From contig NZ_QCYM01000012.1 in assembly GCF_003075075.1 (NCBI RefSeq), positions 88,771-152,770 on the forward strand: a stretch of DNA of 64,000 bases, read 5' to 3'. The translations under genes and the position numbers were made by a program. Within the stretch, counting starts at the first letter, position 1. Each line of letters begins with the position of its first letter. Under the pieces are notes generated by a model. The model did not search any database and was not told the origin of the DNA. It worked only from the letters and a program-made list of their open reading frames with translations. This DNA comes from Labrenzia sp. 011 (GTDB taxonomy: Bacteria > Pseudomonadota > Alphaproteobacteria > Rhizobiales > Stappiaceae). Below, one piece after another: positions 1 through 6,860 of this stretch.

Positions 1-1
1 C

Positions 2-172
2 GAACGGGTTCTGGAAACCGCGGCACAGGCCGGATACAACGAGATGCTTCTCGATACGCTGCCCTCCATGACCGGCGCCATCAAGCTCTACAAGGCGGCC
101 GGTTTCGAGGAGATCCCGGCCTATTACGACACGCCGGTCGAAGAAACGCTTTTCTTCCGCAGGACGTTATAG
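2..172 (+). CDS. GNAT family N-acetyltransferase, C-terminal fragment (5' end outside window)
   Basis: The frame is open from the window edge to a TAG at 170-172 and encodes the last 56 residues. It ends in the pattern LYKAAGFEEIPAYY...ETLFF, the beta5-alpha-beta6 close of GNAT acetyltransferases, where a Tyr in the LYKAAGF helix acts near acetyl-CoA. The catalytic and acetyl-CoA-binding core lies upstream of the window, so the substrate cannot be inferred. The family call is good for a fragment this short because the Y.KAGF.....YY element is highly characteristic. Confidence 0.75.
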   Translation, partial: ERVLETAAQAGYNEMLLDTLPSMTGAIKLYKAAGFEEIPAYYDTPVEETLFFRRTL

Positions 173-233
173 CAGCCGACGGGGCCCCGGGCGGCAGGCG
201 GGATCCTCCTGCTGCAGTGCATTTGCCTGCGTC

Positions 234-617
234 TCAGGCCGTATAGGGCGAGCAGCGCATGTAGCGCGGCACGTCGATATAGCTGTGCATGACGCTCAGA
301 TAGGCCTGGCATTCCGACTGGGTCTTGAAGCACCCGGCTTGCGAGATCCTGTACTGGTCCCCGAAGTTGTGCACCAGGCCGCTGGCGATCGCTTTCCAGC
401 CGGAACCGCTGAAGGTCCGGCAGTCATAAGGCGTGTTGTAGGTGTAGGGGATGCTCTGCCGTGTCGTGCTGAAACCGGGAGCGAACAGCAGATCCGAGGG
501 GGTCTGATATTGCTGGCAGGCGGCAAGGCCCATGGCGATGGTCACAACAGCGGACAGGTGCAGGCCGGTCTTCAGGCCACGGGCCGCTTGCAGGGAACTG
601 CGGGATATGCGGTGCAT
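234..617 (-). CDS. Small predicted lipoprotein, unknown function
   Basis: The 127-residue product has a basic N-terminus, a hydrophobic segment (LSAVVTIAMGL) and a lipobox ending LAAC at about residue 34, so it is probably lipid-anchored after the Cys. The mature part is Tyr/Ser-rich with four further cysteines (DCRTF, AGCFKT, SECQAY, MRCSPY), which suggests disulfides in the periplasm. The ATG at 617 is chosen because GGAG lies 8 nt upstream; an in-frame ATG at 659 would add 14 residues. No family is recognised. It is divergent from nothing obvious, and about 240 bp separate it from the end of ptrB. Confidence 0.6.
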   Translation of the reverse strand: MHRISRSSLQAARGLKTGLHLSAVVTIAMGLAACQQYQTPSDLLFAPGFSTTRQSIPYTYNTPYDCRTFSGSGWKAIASGLVHNFGDQYRISQAGCFKTQSECQAYLSVMHSYIDVPRYMRCSPYTA

Positions 618-662
618 GGCGAACTCCAGTGATCTGCGCGTCTTGGGGTGTGAACTCATTGG

Positions 663-750
663 TGAAGCCGAAATGGCATGGGAAATGGCGAAAGACCGAT
701 TTGCAATGCCCTAGACTTGATCCGAAGACCCGGACAAAATCAAGTCACGA
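663..750 (+). repeat. Candidate short dispersed intergenic repeat, copy A, with hairpin
   Basis: Positions 663-687 match 22716-22740 at 23 of 25 bases, and 740-750 (TCAAGTCACGA) recurs at 22762-22772. Both copies are intergenic and in the same orientation. Copy A also contains a hairpin: GACTTGA (714-720) pairs with TCAAGTC (740-746), with an inner TCCG/CGGA stem. This may be the trace of a small repetitive element. Confidence 0.4.
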
Positions 751-828
751 TCCGCAGAATGCCGGTCGCAGGCCCTGTCATGCCCGGTTCTGACGGGGAG
801 GCGCCGGGGATTTCCTGGTCCCCGACAG

Positions 829-852
829 GCCGGACCCGCGGGCGGGTCCGGC
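829..852 (-). terminator. GC hairpin just downstream of ptrB, possible terminator
   Basis: GCCGGACCCGC (829-839) is followed by its exact reverse complement (842-852), an 11-bp stem beginning 7 nt after the ptrB stop codon. There is no T-tract on the minus strand, so this is not a canonical intrinsic terminator; it may stabilise or help end the transcript. Confidence 0.35.
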
Positions 853-859
853 GCGAGGC

Positions 860-2944
860 CTATGCCTTGCCCGTCACCATCAGGGCGAAAGCCTGATTGA
901 GCGCAACTTCCTTCAGCCGGTCGAAGCGGCCGGAAGCGCCGCCGTGGCCGGCTTCCATGTTGGTCTTGAGCATCAGCAGGCTGTCACCGGTCTTGAGCGC
1001 GCGCAGCCTGGCCACCCATTTGGCGGGTTCCCAGTAGGTGACGCGCGGATCGGTGAGGCCGCCGATGGCCAGGATCGCCGGGTAGTCCTGCGCCGTGACA
1101 TTGTCGTAGGGCGAATAGGAGGCGATATAGTCGTAGGCGCTCCTGTCGGACACCGGATTGCCCCATTCCGGCCATTCCGGCGGGGTCAGCGGCAGGGTCT
1201 CGTCGAGCATGGTGTTGAGCACGTCCACAAAGGGCACCTCGGCGATGATGCCGCCGAATTTCGCCGGCGCGAGATTGGCGACCGCGCCCATCAGCATGCC
1301 GCCGGCGGAACCGCCCTGGGCGACGATCCTGTCATGGGAGGTGAACTTCTCCGCCACCAGATGATCGGCCGCGGCGATGAAATCCGTGAAGGTGTTCTTC
1401 TTGTTCTCCCGGCGGCCGTCCTTGTACCAGCGGAACCCCTTGTCCTTGCCGCCCCGGATATGGGCAATGGCATAGACGAAGCCCCGGTCCACCAGCGACA
1501 GGCAGTTGGTGTTGAAACTTGCCGGAATGGTGATGCCGTAGGAGCCGTAACCGTAGAGCAGAAGCGGCGCCGACCCGTCCAGTTTGGTGTCCTTGCGGTA
1601 AAGCACGGAGATGGGCACGGTTTCGCCATCGGCGGCCGGAGCCATCAGGCGGCGGGTGACATAGTCCGCCGCATTGTGGCCTGAGGGAACTTCCTGCTCC
1701 TTCCGCAGCACCCGCTCGCGGGTCTCGACATTGTAGTCGAAGGTCTGTGAAGGGGTCGTCATGGACGAATAGGAAAAGCGGATGGTCGCCGTGTCGAACT
1801 CGTAGCCGCCGCCGAGGCCCAGGGAATAGGCCTCCTCGTCAAAATCGATGGAATGCTCGATATTGTCCGCCAGTCGGCGGATGACGATGCGCGGCAGGCC
1901 GTCTTCGCGCTCCAGACGGGTCATGAACGTCTTGTAGACGCAATGGGACAGGATCAGGCAGCCCGGCTTGTGGTCGACCAGATCCGTCCAGTTGTCGCGG
2001 CCCGGATTGTCCCTGGGGGCGGTCACGATCTTGAAATCTTCCGCATCGCCCGCGTTCGTGAGGATGTAGAGCGTGTTTCCGTTGTCATCGATGGAATATT
2101 CGATGCCGGTTTCGCGCGGTGCGATCAGCACCGGATCGGACGTCGGCCGGTCGGCTGGGATCATCCAGACTTCGGAGGTTTCGTGGTCGTGGATCTCGAT
2201 CACGATGGTGGCGCCCGACTGGGTCTTGCCGACGCTCATGAAGAAGCCCGCGTCCTGTTCCTCGTAAACCAGCACGTCCTTTGCCGGATCGGTGCCGATT
2301 TCATGGCGGAAGAGTTTCGAGGGCCGGTGATTGGCGTCGAGGCGGATATAGAAGACGAACTTTCCGTCCGCCGAAAAGACGCCGCCGCCACCGGTGTCCT
2401 CGATGCGATAGTCCAGGTCCCTGCCGGTGGCGATGTCGCGGATCTGCAGGGAATAGAATTCCGAGCCCTTGTCGTCATAGGCCCAGGCGAGCAGCCTGTG
2501 ATCCGGTGACTGGCCGGCCCCGCCGAGCTTGAAATAGGGCTTGCCTTCGGCCTCCCGGTCGCCATGCAGGAGCACTGTCTCCTCACCGCCGTCGCGCGGC
2601 GTGCGGAAGAAGATCGGCTGCTGGCCGCCGGTTTCGTATTTTATGCCGTAAGCATAGGGGCCGTCGGGGGAGGGGACCGAACTGTCGTCTTCCTTGATGC
2701 GCCCGCGCATCTCGTCGAACAGCTGTTCCTGCAGCTTGCCTGTGGGCGCCATCCGGGCGTCCTGATAGGCATTTTCGGCCTCCAGATAGGCGCGGATATC
2801 CGCATCCAGCACGGAAGGGTCGCGCATGACCTCCTGCCAGTTTCCGGCGCGGAGCCAGTCATAGTCGTCCTGGCGGGATATGCCGTGGGTCTTGTGGGTG
2901 AGCGGGCGCGCTTCGGCGCGCGGGGGAAGGGCATCCTGTTTCAT
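860..2944 (-). CDS. ptrB: Oligopeptidase B (S9A prolyl oligopeptidase family)
   Basis: The product of about 694 residues matches the length and order of oligopeptidase B: an N-terminal DDYDWLR element, a beta-propeller, and a C-terminal alpha/beta hydrolase carrying the nucleophile motif GGSAGGM, the acid region LTDPRVTYWEPAKW and the terminal catalytic His in AGHGGASGR. The enzyme cleaves peptides shorter than about 30 residues after Arg or Lys in the cytoplasm. The ATG at 2944 is preferred because family members start just before the conserved N-terminal motif. In-frame ATG 3031 and GTG 3037 would add 29 to 31 residues of no family likeness. No strong Shine-Dalgarno is visible for either choice. 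The gene appears monocistronic. Confidence 0.9.
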   Translation of the reverse strand: MKQDALPPRAEARPLTHKTHGISRQDDYDWLRAGNWQEVMRDPSVLDADIRAYLEAENAYQDARMAPTGKLQEQLFDEMRGRIKEDDSSVPSPDGPYAYGIKYETGGQQPIFFRTPRDGGEETVLLHGDREAEGKPYFKLGGAGQSPDHRLLAWAYDDKGSEFYSLQIRDIATGRDLDYRIEDTGGGGVFSADGKFVFYIRLDANHRPSKLFRHEIGTDPAKDVLVYEEQDAGFFMSVGKTQSGATIVIEIHDHETSEVWMIPADRPTSDPVLIAPRETGIEYSIDDNGNTLYILTNAGDAEDFKIVTAPRDNPGRDNWTDLVDHKPGCLILSHCVYKTFMTRLEREDGLPRIVIRRLADNIEHSIDFDEEAYSLGLGGGYEFDTATIRFSYSSMTTPSQTFDYNVETRERVLRKEQEVPSGHNAADYVTRRLMAPAADGETVPISVLYRKDTKLDGSAPLLLYGYGSYGITIPASFNTNCLSLVDRGFVYAIAHIRGGKDKGFRWYKDGRRENKKNTFTDFIAAADHLVAEKFTSHDRIVAQGGSAGGMLMGAVANLAPAKFGGIIAEVPFVDVLNTMLDETLPLTPPEWPEWGNPVSDRSAYDYIASYSPYDNVTAQDYPAILAIGGLTDPRVTYWEPAKWVARLRALKTGDSLLMLKTNMEAGHGGASGRFDRLKEVALNQAFALMVTGKA

Positions 2945-3062
2945 GGTGCAGGAGGTAGGATTTTTGATCCGCGAAGGCAAGGGGGCTGAGTGTTCATGAC
3001 CGCTTGTTGCAAAACCTTGCACGAAGCTCATTGACACTTTTCCCGAAGTCCTTCAGGCATGT

Positions 3063-3246
3063 GTCATGGTTCTCGAATCCAGTGTCTGGATCGGGATTAA
3101 AAGGGAACACGGTGCGGCGTAGCCAGAAGGCACCAAATCCGTGACTGCCCCCGCAACTGTGAGCGGCGAGCGAACCTGAAAGCGCCACTGGGAGTTTCCC
3201 GGGAAGGATCAGGCAAGCTTCGACCCGCGAGTCAGGAGACCTGCCA
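3063..3246 (+). ncRNA. Cobalamin (AdoCbl) riboswitch
   Basis: All hallmark elements occur in order: AAAAGGGAACACGGTG near 3099, the conserved ACTGCCCCCGCAACTGT at 3143-3160, GAGCGGCGAGC, the B12-box GCCACTGG at 3184, GGGAAGG, and the closing GAGTCAGGAGACCTGCC ending at 3245. The RNA binds adenosylcobalamin and lowers expression downstream. The SD GGAGGAGCG of the first downstream ORF begins about 35 nt later, in a stretch that can fold (GGGG/CCCC), consistent with translational control. The boundaries are approximate, since P1 was set by eye. Confidence 0.95.
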
Positions 3247-3296
3247 TTTCACCTTCAACCTCAACCCGGGCGGGGTGCCCCGGAGGAGCGAGTGAT

Positions 3297-3404
3297 ATGA
3301 CAGTTCAGCCGCAACCGGCTCCGTTTGACATTCGGTTCTTCGACACTCCGCGCAATCGCGGAGGGCGACATGAACCGGTTCCAACGGAAAAAATCCGAGC
3401 ATAA
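3297..3404 (+). CDS. Putative 35-aa leader ORF after the cobalamin riboswitch
   Basis: A strong Shine-Dalgarno (GGAGGAGCG) sits 6 to 14 nt before an ATG at 3297, opening a 35-residue frame that begins MTVQPQPAPFDIRFF and ends KIRA. This is the first start codon after the riboswitch, so it is where riboswitch control of translation would act. No family is recognised and there is no signal peptide or membrane segment. The last 35 nt overlap the next candidate frame (3370), so the two could be translationally coupled. It could instead be a non-functional leader. Confidence 0.35.
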   Translation: MTVQPQPAPFDIRFFDTPRNRGGRHEPVPTEKIRA

Positions 3405-3645
3405 TTCCAGTCTTCTTGCGCAGGCCGACAGTCTTGGCGACCGCGTGGCGCGCGCCATGCGTGCCAATGGGGTCATTCATCCCCATGCAGAACAGGACTT
3501 GCGTTATGTAATAACATTACGTAATCATCCGCGGTCCACGGTGAGCGGTGACACTCAGCGGCAGGGCAAGTCCGGACCGGAAACGTCAGTGGGCCATGCG
3601 GCGCCGGTGCCGCATCCGGTCGTCAACAAGGGAGAATTTCGATGA
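3370..3645 (+). CDS. Putative 91-aa ORF between riboswitch and DUF1636 gene (doubtful)
   Basis: The ATG at 3370 has the SD-like GGAGGGCGAC directly upstream, and the frame ends at a TGA overlapping the ATG of the DUF1636 gene (ATGA, 3642-3645), an arrangement typical of coupled genes. The first half is a credible alpha-helical, charged sequence (MNRFQRKKSEHNSSLL, RVARAMRANGV). The second half is low in recognisable structure, and the Zur-box-like palindrome at 3503-3520 lies inside it, which argues that part of this stretch is an internal promoter instead. No family is recognised. Confidence 0.3.
   Translation: MNRFQRKKSEHNSSLLAQADSLGDRVARAMRANGVIHPHAEQDLRYVITLRNHPRSTVSGDTQRQGKSGPETSVGHAAPVPHPVVNKGEFR
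3503..3520. promoter_or_regulatory. Zur-box-like palindromic operator candidate
   Basis: GTTATGTAATAACATTAC is symmetric at 14 of 18 positions, and every asymmetric position is an A/T swap. This resembles the AT-rich TGTTATAACA-centred boxes bound by alphaproteobacterial Zur (Fur family). It lies 122 nt before the DUF1636 start codon, in a GC-rich neighbourhood where such an AT-rich block stands out. The overlapping ATTACGTAAT just downstream is a perfect 10-bp palindrome. Binding by Zur is an inference. Confidence 0.45.
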
Positions 3646-4046
3646 AGTCGGAACCGCACCGGATTTTTGTCTGCACCTCCTGTCGGGACAAGACGACCGG
3701 GGGGCGGCCCGGTCCTCAACTGATCGGCAGGCTGAAAAGCGCACTCCGGTCGGTCTGCCCGGTTGCCGATACCGATTTCATCGTCTCGGGCGTTGCGTGC
3801 ATGGCGGGGTGTGCGCGGCCGTGCGTGGTGGCGTTTCAGGCCGCCGAAAAGGCGGCCTGGCTTTTCGGGGATATGGACCCGCAAGCGGATGTCGACGACC
3901 TGGTGGCGTTTGCGCGCCAATACCGGGATATGGGGGATGGCTGGTGTTCTTCCGGACAGCGCCCGGGCAAACTGCGCAGGACTGCGCTTGCGCGGGTTCC
4001 GGCGGCACCTGTCCCGGCCGGATCTGACGGAAAGGTCTCCCTTTGA
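3642..4046 (+). CDS. DUF1636 family cysteine-rich (predicted metal-binding) protein
   Basis: The 134-residue cytoplasmic protein has C11-T-S-C14 followed by C53-x3-C57-x3-C61 in ACMAGCARPC, the pattern of the DUF1636 family, whose fold is thought to resemble thioredoxin-like ferredoxins. The conserved WLFGDMDP stretch follows at about 73-80. Members occur beside cobalamin uptake or synthesis genes in rhizobia. The gene has its own Shine-Dalgarno (GGGAGAA) 7 nt before ATG 3642. Its stop TGA overlaps the TTG start of the ABC ATPase, so it heads an operon with the B12-type importer. Metal identity is unknown; the Cys set would suit an Fe-S cluster or Co/Zn. Confidence 0.8.
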   Translation: MKSEPHRIFVCTSCRDKTTGGRPGPQLIGRLKSALRSVCPVADTDFIVSGVACMAGCARPCVVAFQAAEKAAWLFGDMDPQADVDDLVAFARQYRDMGDGWCSSGQRPGKLRRTALARVPAAPVPAGSDGKVSL

Positions 4047-4816
4047 CCGGGGCCCGCCTTTCCGTCAGCAGTATCAGCTGGAAGCCCGGACGCGGTGACC
4101 TGCTTCTTCATCCGATCAGCTTCGACCTCACGCCGGGAGAAATACTGGGGATCGCCGGGGCCAACGGGGCCGGGAAGTCGACGCTTCTGCGGCTGCTGTA
4201 CCGGTTTCTCAAACCGGTCAGCGGATCCATTCTGGTCGATGGACGCGATATCTGGCGCCAGTCCGCGCGGGAAACGGCGCGCAAGGTCGCTGCTGTCCTG
4301 CAGGAGCAGCCGACGGATTTTGCGCTTTCCGTGCGTGAAATCGTTGCGCTGGGCCGGCGTCCGCACGGGTCGGGATTCGCCGCCGCCGGAAAGCGGGATG
4401 GCGAAGTCGTCGACGATGCGCTGGACAGGCTGGGACTGCTGGGGTTTTCCGAGCGTTCCTTCGGCTCGCTGTCCGGTGGAGAGCGTCAGCGGGTGATGGT
4501 TGCCAGGGCACTTGCCCAGGAACCGGCGCTGCTCATCCTTGACGAGCCCACCAACCATCTCGACATCCGTCATCAGCTCGAAATCGTGGAGCTTATCGGC
4601 ACGCTCGGCATCACCATCGTGACAAGTCTGCACGATCTGAATCTCGCCGGCCGGGTCTGCGACCGGATTCTCCTGTTGCGCGAAGGCAGGGCCGTTGCCT
4701 GCGGTCCGCCGGGGGAGGTGCTGACGCCCTCCCATATCGAAACGGCCTATTCGGTGCGCGCGCAGCTGGAAAACCTGCCATCCAGCGAACTGCCGCATCT
4801 CACTTTTCATCTTTAG
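4043..4816 (+). CDS. btuD: ABC transporter ATP-binding protein, cobalamin/Fe3+-siderophore (FecE/BtuD) type
   Basis: This is a 257-residue ATPase with Walker A GANGAGKST (about 39-47), signature LSGGERQRV, Walker [13 protein letters not shown] and the switch His in TSLHDLN. It energises import through the permease encoded two genes downstream. The TTG start at 4043 overlaps the upstream stop codon (TTGA), so translation is probably coupled. Residues LLHPISFDLTPGE at the N-terminus match the FecCD/BtuCD ATPase subfamily. The riboswitch upstream makes cobalamin or a corrinoid the likely substrate; an iron-siderophore substrate cannot be excluded from the ATPase alone. Confidence 0.85.
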   Translation: MTGARLSVSSISWKPGRGDLLLHPISFDLTPGEILGIAGANGAGKSTLLRLLYRFLKPVSGSILVDGRDIWRQSARETARKVAAVLQEQPTDFALSVREIVALGRRPHGSGFAAAGKRDGEVVDDALDRLGLLGFSERSFGSLSGGERQRVMVARALAQEPALLILDEPTNHLDIRHQLEIVELIGTLGITIVTSLHDLNLAGRVCDRILLLREGRAVACGPPGEVLTPSHIETAYSVRAQLENLPSSELPHLTFHL

Positions 4817-4832
4817 AGCCTGGAGAAATCAC

Positions 4833-5768
4833 ATGAAACGTTTCGCCCTCGGCATGATTGCCCTGTCCTTCGCCGGTCCAGCGCTCGCGCAGAGCACGGT
4901 CCTGAGTTGCGGTCGGGAAGTGGTCTTCGATGCTCCGCCCGCAGCCGCTGTTTCGAACGATGTCAATCTCACGGAAATGATGCTCGTACTCGGCCTGCGG
5001 GATCGCATGGTCGGCTACACGGGCATATCCGGCTGGAAAACCCTGGACGAGGACATGCGTGCAGGTGTCGCGGAACTGCCGGAGCTGTCGGAGAAATATC
5101 CGACGAAGGAAGTCCTGATCGGGGCCGATGCCGATTTCTATTTCGCCGGCTGGAATTACGGAATGAAGGTGGGAGGTGAAGTCACGCCACAGACGCTGGA
5201 GCCCTTCGGAATCAAGGTCTACGAGCTGACCGAGTCCTGCATCCATATCGGCGACAAGCCGAAAGTCACCATGGAGGACATGTACAAGGACCTTCTCAAT
5301 CTGGGGACAATTTTCTCGGTAGAGGAGCGCGCCGCCGATCTCGTGGCCGGGTACCGCCGGGAACTGGACGAGATAGCATCGACCCTGGCAACCGATGGGG
5401 AACCGCCGAGGGTGTTCGTCTACGACAGCGGTGAGGACAAGCCCTTCACGGCCGGCCGTTATGCAATGCCGACAGCTCTGATCGAAGCTGCCGGAGGGGT
5501 CAATATTCTGGATGACTTCGAAAAGAGCTGGGCGGTGATCGACTGGGAAACCGTTGTCGAAAGAAATCCGGAGGTTGTGGTGATCGTCAACTACGGCAAT
5601 GTGACCGCGGAGCAGAAGCGCGACTTCATGAAAGAGAACCCGGCTCTTGCCGGTATCGATGCGGTCCGCAACGACCGTTTCGTTACCCTTGAATATGTGG
5701 AGGCTACGCCCGGACCGCGGAATATCCAGGCGGTCAGAAAGCTCGCCCAAGCCTTGCGGGGGCAGTAA
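4833..5768 (+). CDS. btuF: Periplasmic corrinoid/siderophore-binding protein (BtuF-like)
   Basis: A signal peptide (MKRFALGMIALSFAGPALAQ) precedes a class III periplasmic-binding fold typical of PF01497 proteins: an N-terminal lobe with NDVNLTEMMLVLGL, a long linking helix (about residues 150-180), and a C-terminal lobe with IDWETVVERNPEVVVI. The protein would capture substrate in the periplasm and dock on the BtuC-like permease. A strong SD (GGAGAAATC) lies before the ATG, 16 nt after the ATPase gene. The substrate is assigned from the riboswitch; sequence alone says metal-chelate family. Confidence 0.8.
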   Translation: MKRFALGMIALSFAGPALAQSTVLSCGREVVFDAPPAAAVSNDVNLTEMMLVLGLRDRMVGYTGISGWKTLDEDMRAGVAELPELSEKYPTKEVLIGADADFYFAGWNYGMKVGGEVTPQTLEPFGIKVYELTESCIHIGDKPKVTMEDMYKDLLNLGTIFSVEERAADLVAGYRRELDEIASTLATDGEPPRVFVYDSGEDKPFTAGRYAMPTALIEAAGGVNILDDFEKSWAVIDWETVVERNPEVVVIVNYGNVTAEQKRDFMKENPALAGIDAVRNDRFVTLEYVEATPGPRNIQAVRKLAQALRGQ

Positions 5769-5771
5769 GCC

Positions 5772-6860
5772 TTGCTGCAACAGTCAAACTGGAGACCCGG
5801 CCGGAAACCGCCCACGGGATCAGAGCTGGCAGGGACGCGGAGCAAATACGGCTTGTTGCTCCTGTCAGGGATGGCGGTTCTCGGGTTTTCCGTGATGGTG
5901 GCCGTGTCGGTCGGTTCGGTGACGGTTCCCGTCGATACGGTCTTTGGCATTCTTGCCAACAAGATCGTTGCGGGAGCCGTTGCTGCGGACTGGTCGTCGG
6001 GCCGGGAAGCGATTGTCTGGGAGATCCGCTTCCCTCGGGCCCTGCTTGCCGGTTTCGTCGGAGCGGGACTTGCCGTTACCGGCGCAGCGTTGCAATCAGT
6101 GACGCGCAACCCGCTCGCCGACCCGCATCTGCTCGGCATCTCGTCCGGCGGTGCGGCGGGCGCCATCTTCGCGCTGTTGCATACAGGGCTTTTTCTGGGG
6201 CTGATGACCGTCCCCCTGCTGGCATTCGCAGGCGCCTTGCTGGCGACCCTGACGGTGCTGGGGGTGACGCATTTCGCGTCGGCGACAAGTGCCGACCGGC
6301 TCGTGCTGGCCGGTGTCGCGGTCTCGTTCATCGTCATGTCGCTCGCCAATGTGCTGATTTTTCTGGGGGACCCCAGGGCAACTCACACGGTTGTCTTCTG
6401 GATGCTCGGCGGCCTCGGACTGGCACAGTGGAACCAGCTCCTGTTCCCGCTGGCAATCCTGCTCGTCACCGTCCCCTATCTGCTGATGAAGGCGGGTGAT
6501 CTCAACGCCATGACCATTGGCGATGAGACGGCATCAACGATCGGTATCAACGTCGTGCGATTCCGGCTGACCGTTTTCATCGTCGGCGCGCTCATCACCG
6601 GTGTGATGGTCGCCTTTTCCGGGATCATCGGTTTTGTCGGGCTGATGATCCCGCATATCGCGCGGTTTCTCGCGGGCGGGAGCTACAGCCGCGTTCTGCC
6701 GGTTTCGATGCTGCTGGGCGCCATTTTCCTGATCTGGGCCGACATACTGGCGCGTACGGTCATGGCGCCGGAGGATATACCCATCGGCATCGTCACGGGG
6801 CTGATCGGTGGCCTGTTCTTCATCTACCTGCTGCGATCAAGGTCCGTGGGCGGCCGTTGA
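5772..6860 (+). CDS. btuC: FecCD/BtuC-family ABC permease
   Basis: The 362-residue membrane protein has about nine or ten hydrophobic segments and the FecCD landmarks IRFPRALLAGFVGAGLAV, NPLADPHLLG (about 112-121) and the cytoplasmic coupling motif GLMIPHIAR (about 288-296). It forms the homodimeric channel of the importer. A TTG start lies 3 nt after the btuF stop, with a 34-residue hydrophilic leader before the first helix; a later start is possible. The 3' end overlaps the convergent MFS gene by 41 nt (6820-6860), so transcripts from the two operons are antisense there. Confidence 0.88.
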   Translation: MLQQSNWRPGRKPPTGSELAGTRSKYGLLLLSGMAVLGFSVMVAVSVGSVTVPVDTVFGILANKIVAGAVAADWSSGREAIVWEIRFPRALLAGFVGAGLAVTGAALQSVTRNPLADPHLLGISSGGAAGAIFALLHTGLFLGLMTVPLLAFAGALLATLTVLGVTHFASATSADRLVLAGVAVSFIVMSLANVLIFLGDPRATHTVVFWMLGGLGLAQWNQLLFPLAILLVTVPYLLMKAGDLNAMTIGDETASTIGINVVRFRLTVFIVGALITGVMVAFSGIIGFVGLMIPHIARFLAGGSYSRVLPVSMLLGAIFLIWADILARTVMAPEDIPIGIVTGLIGGLFFIYLLRSRSVGGR

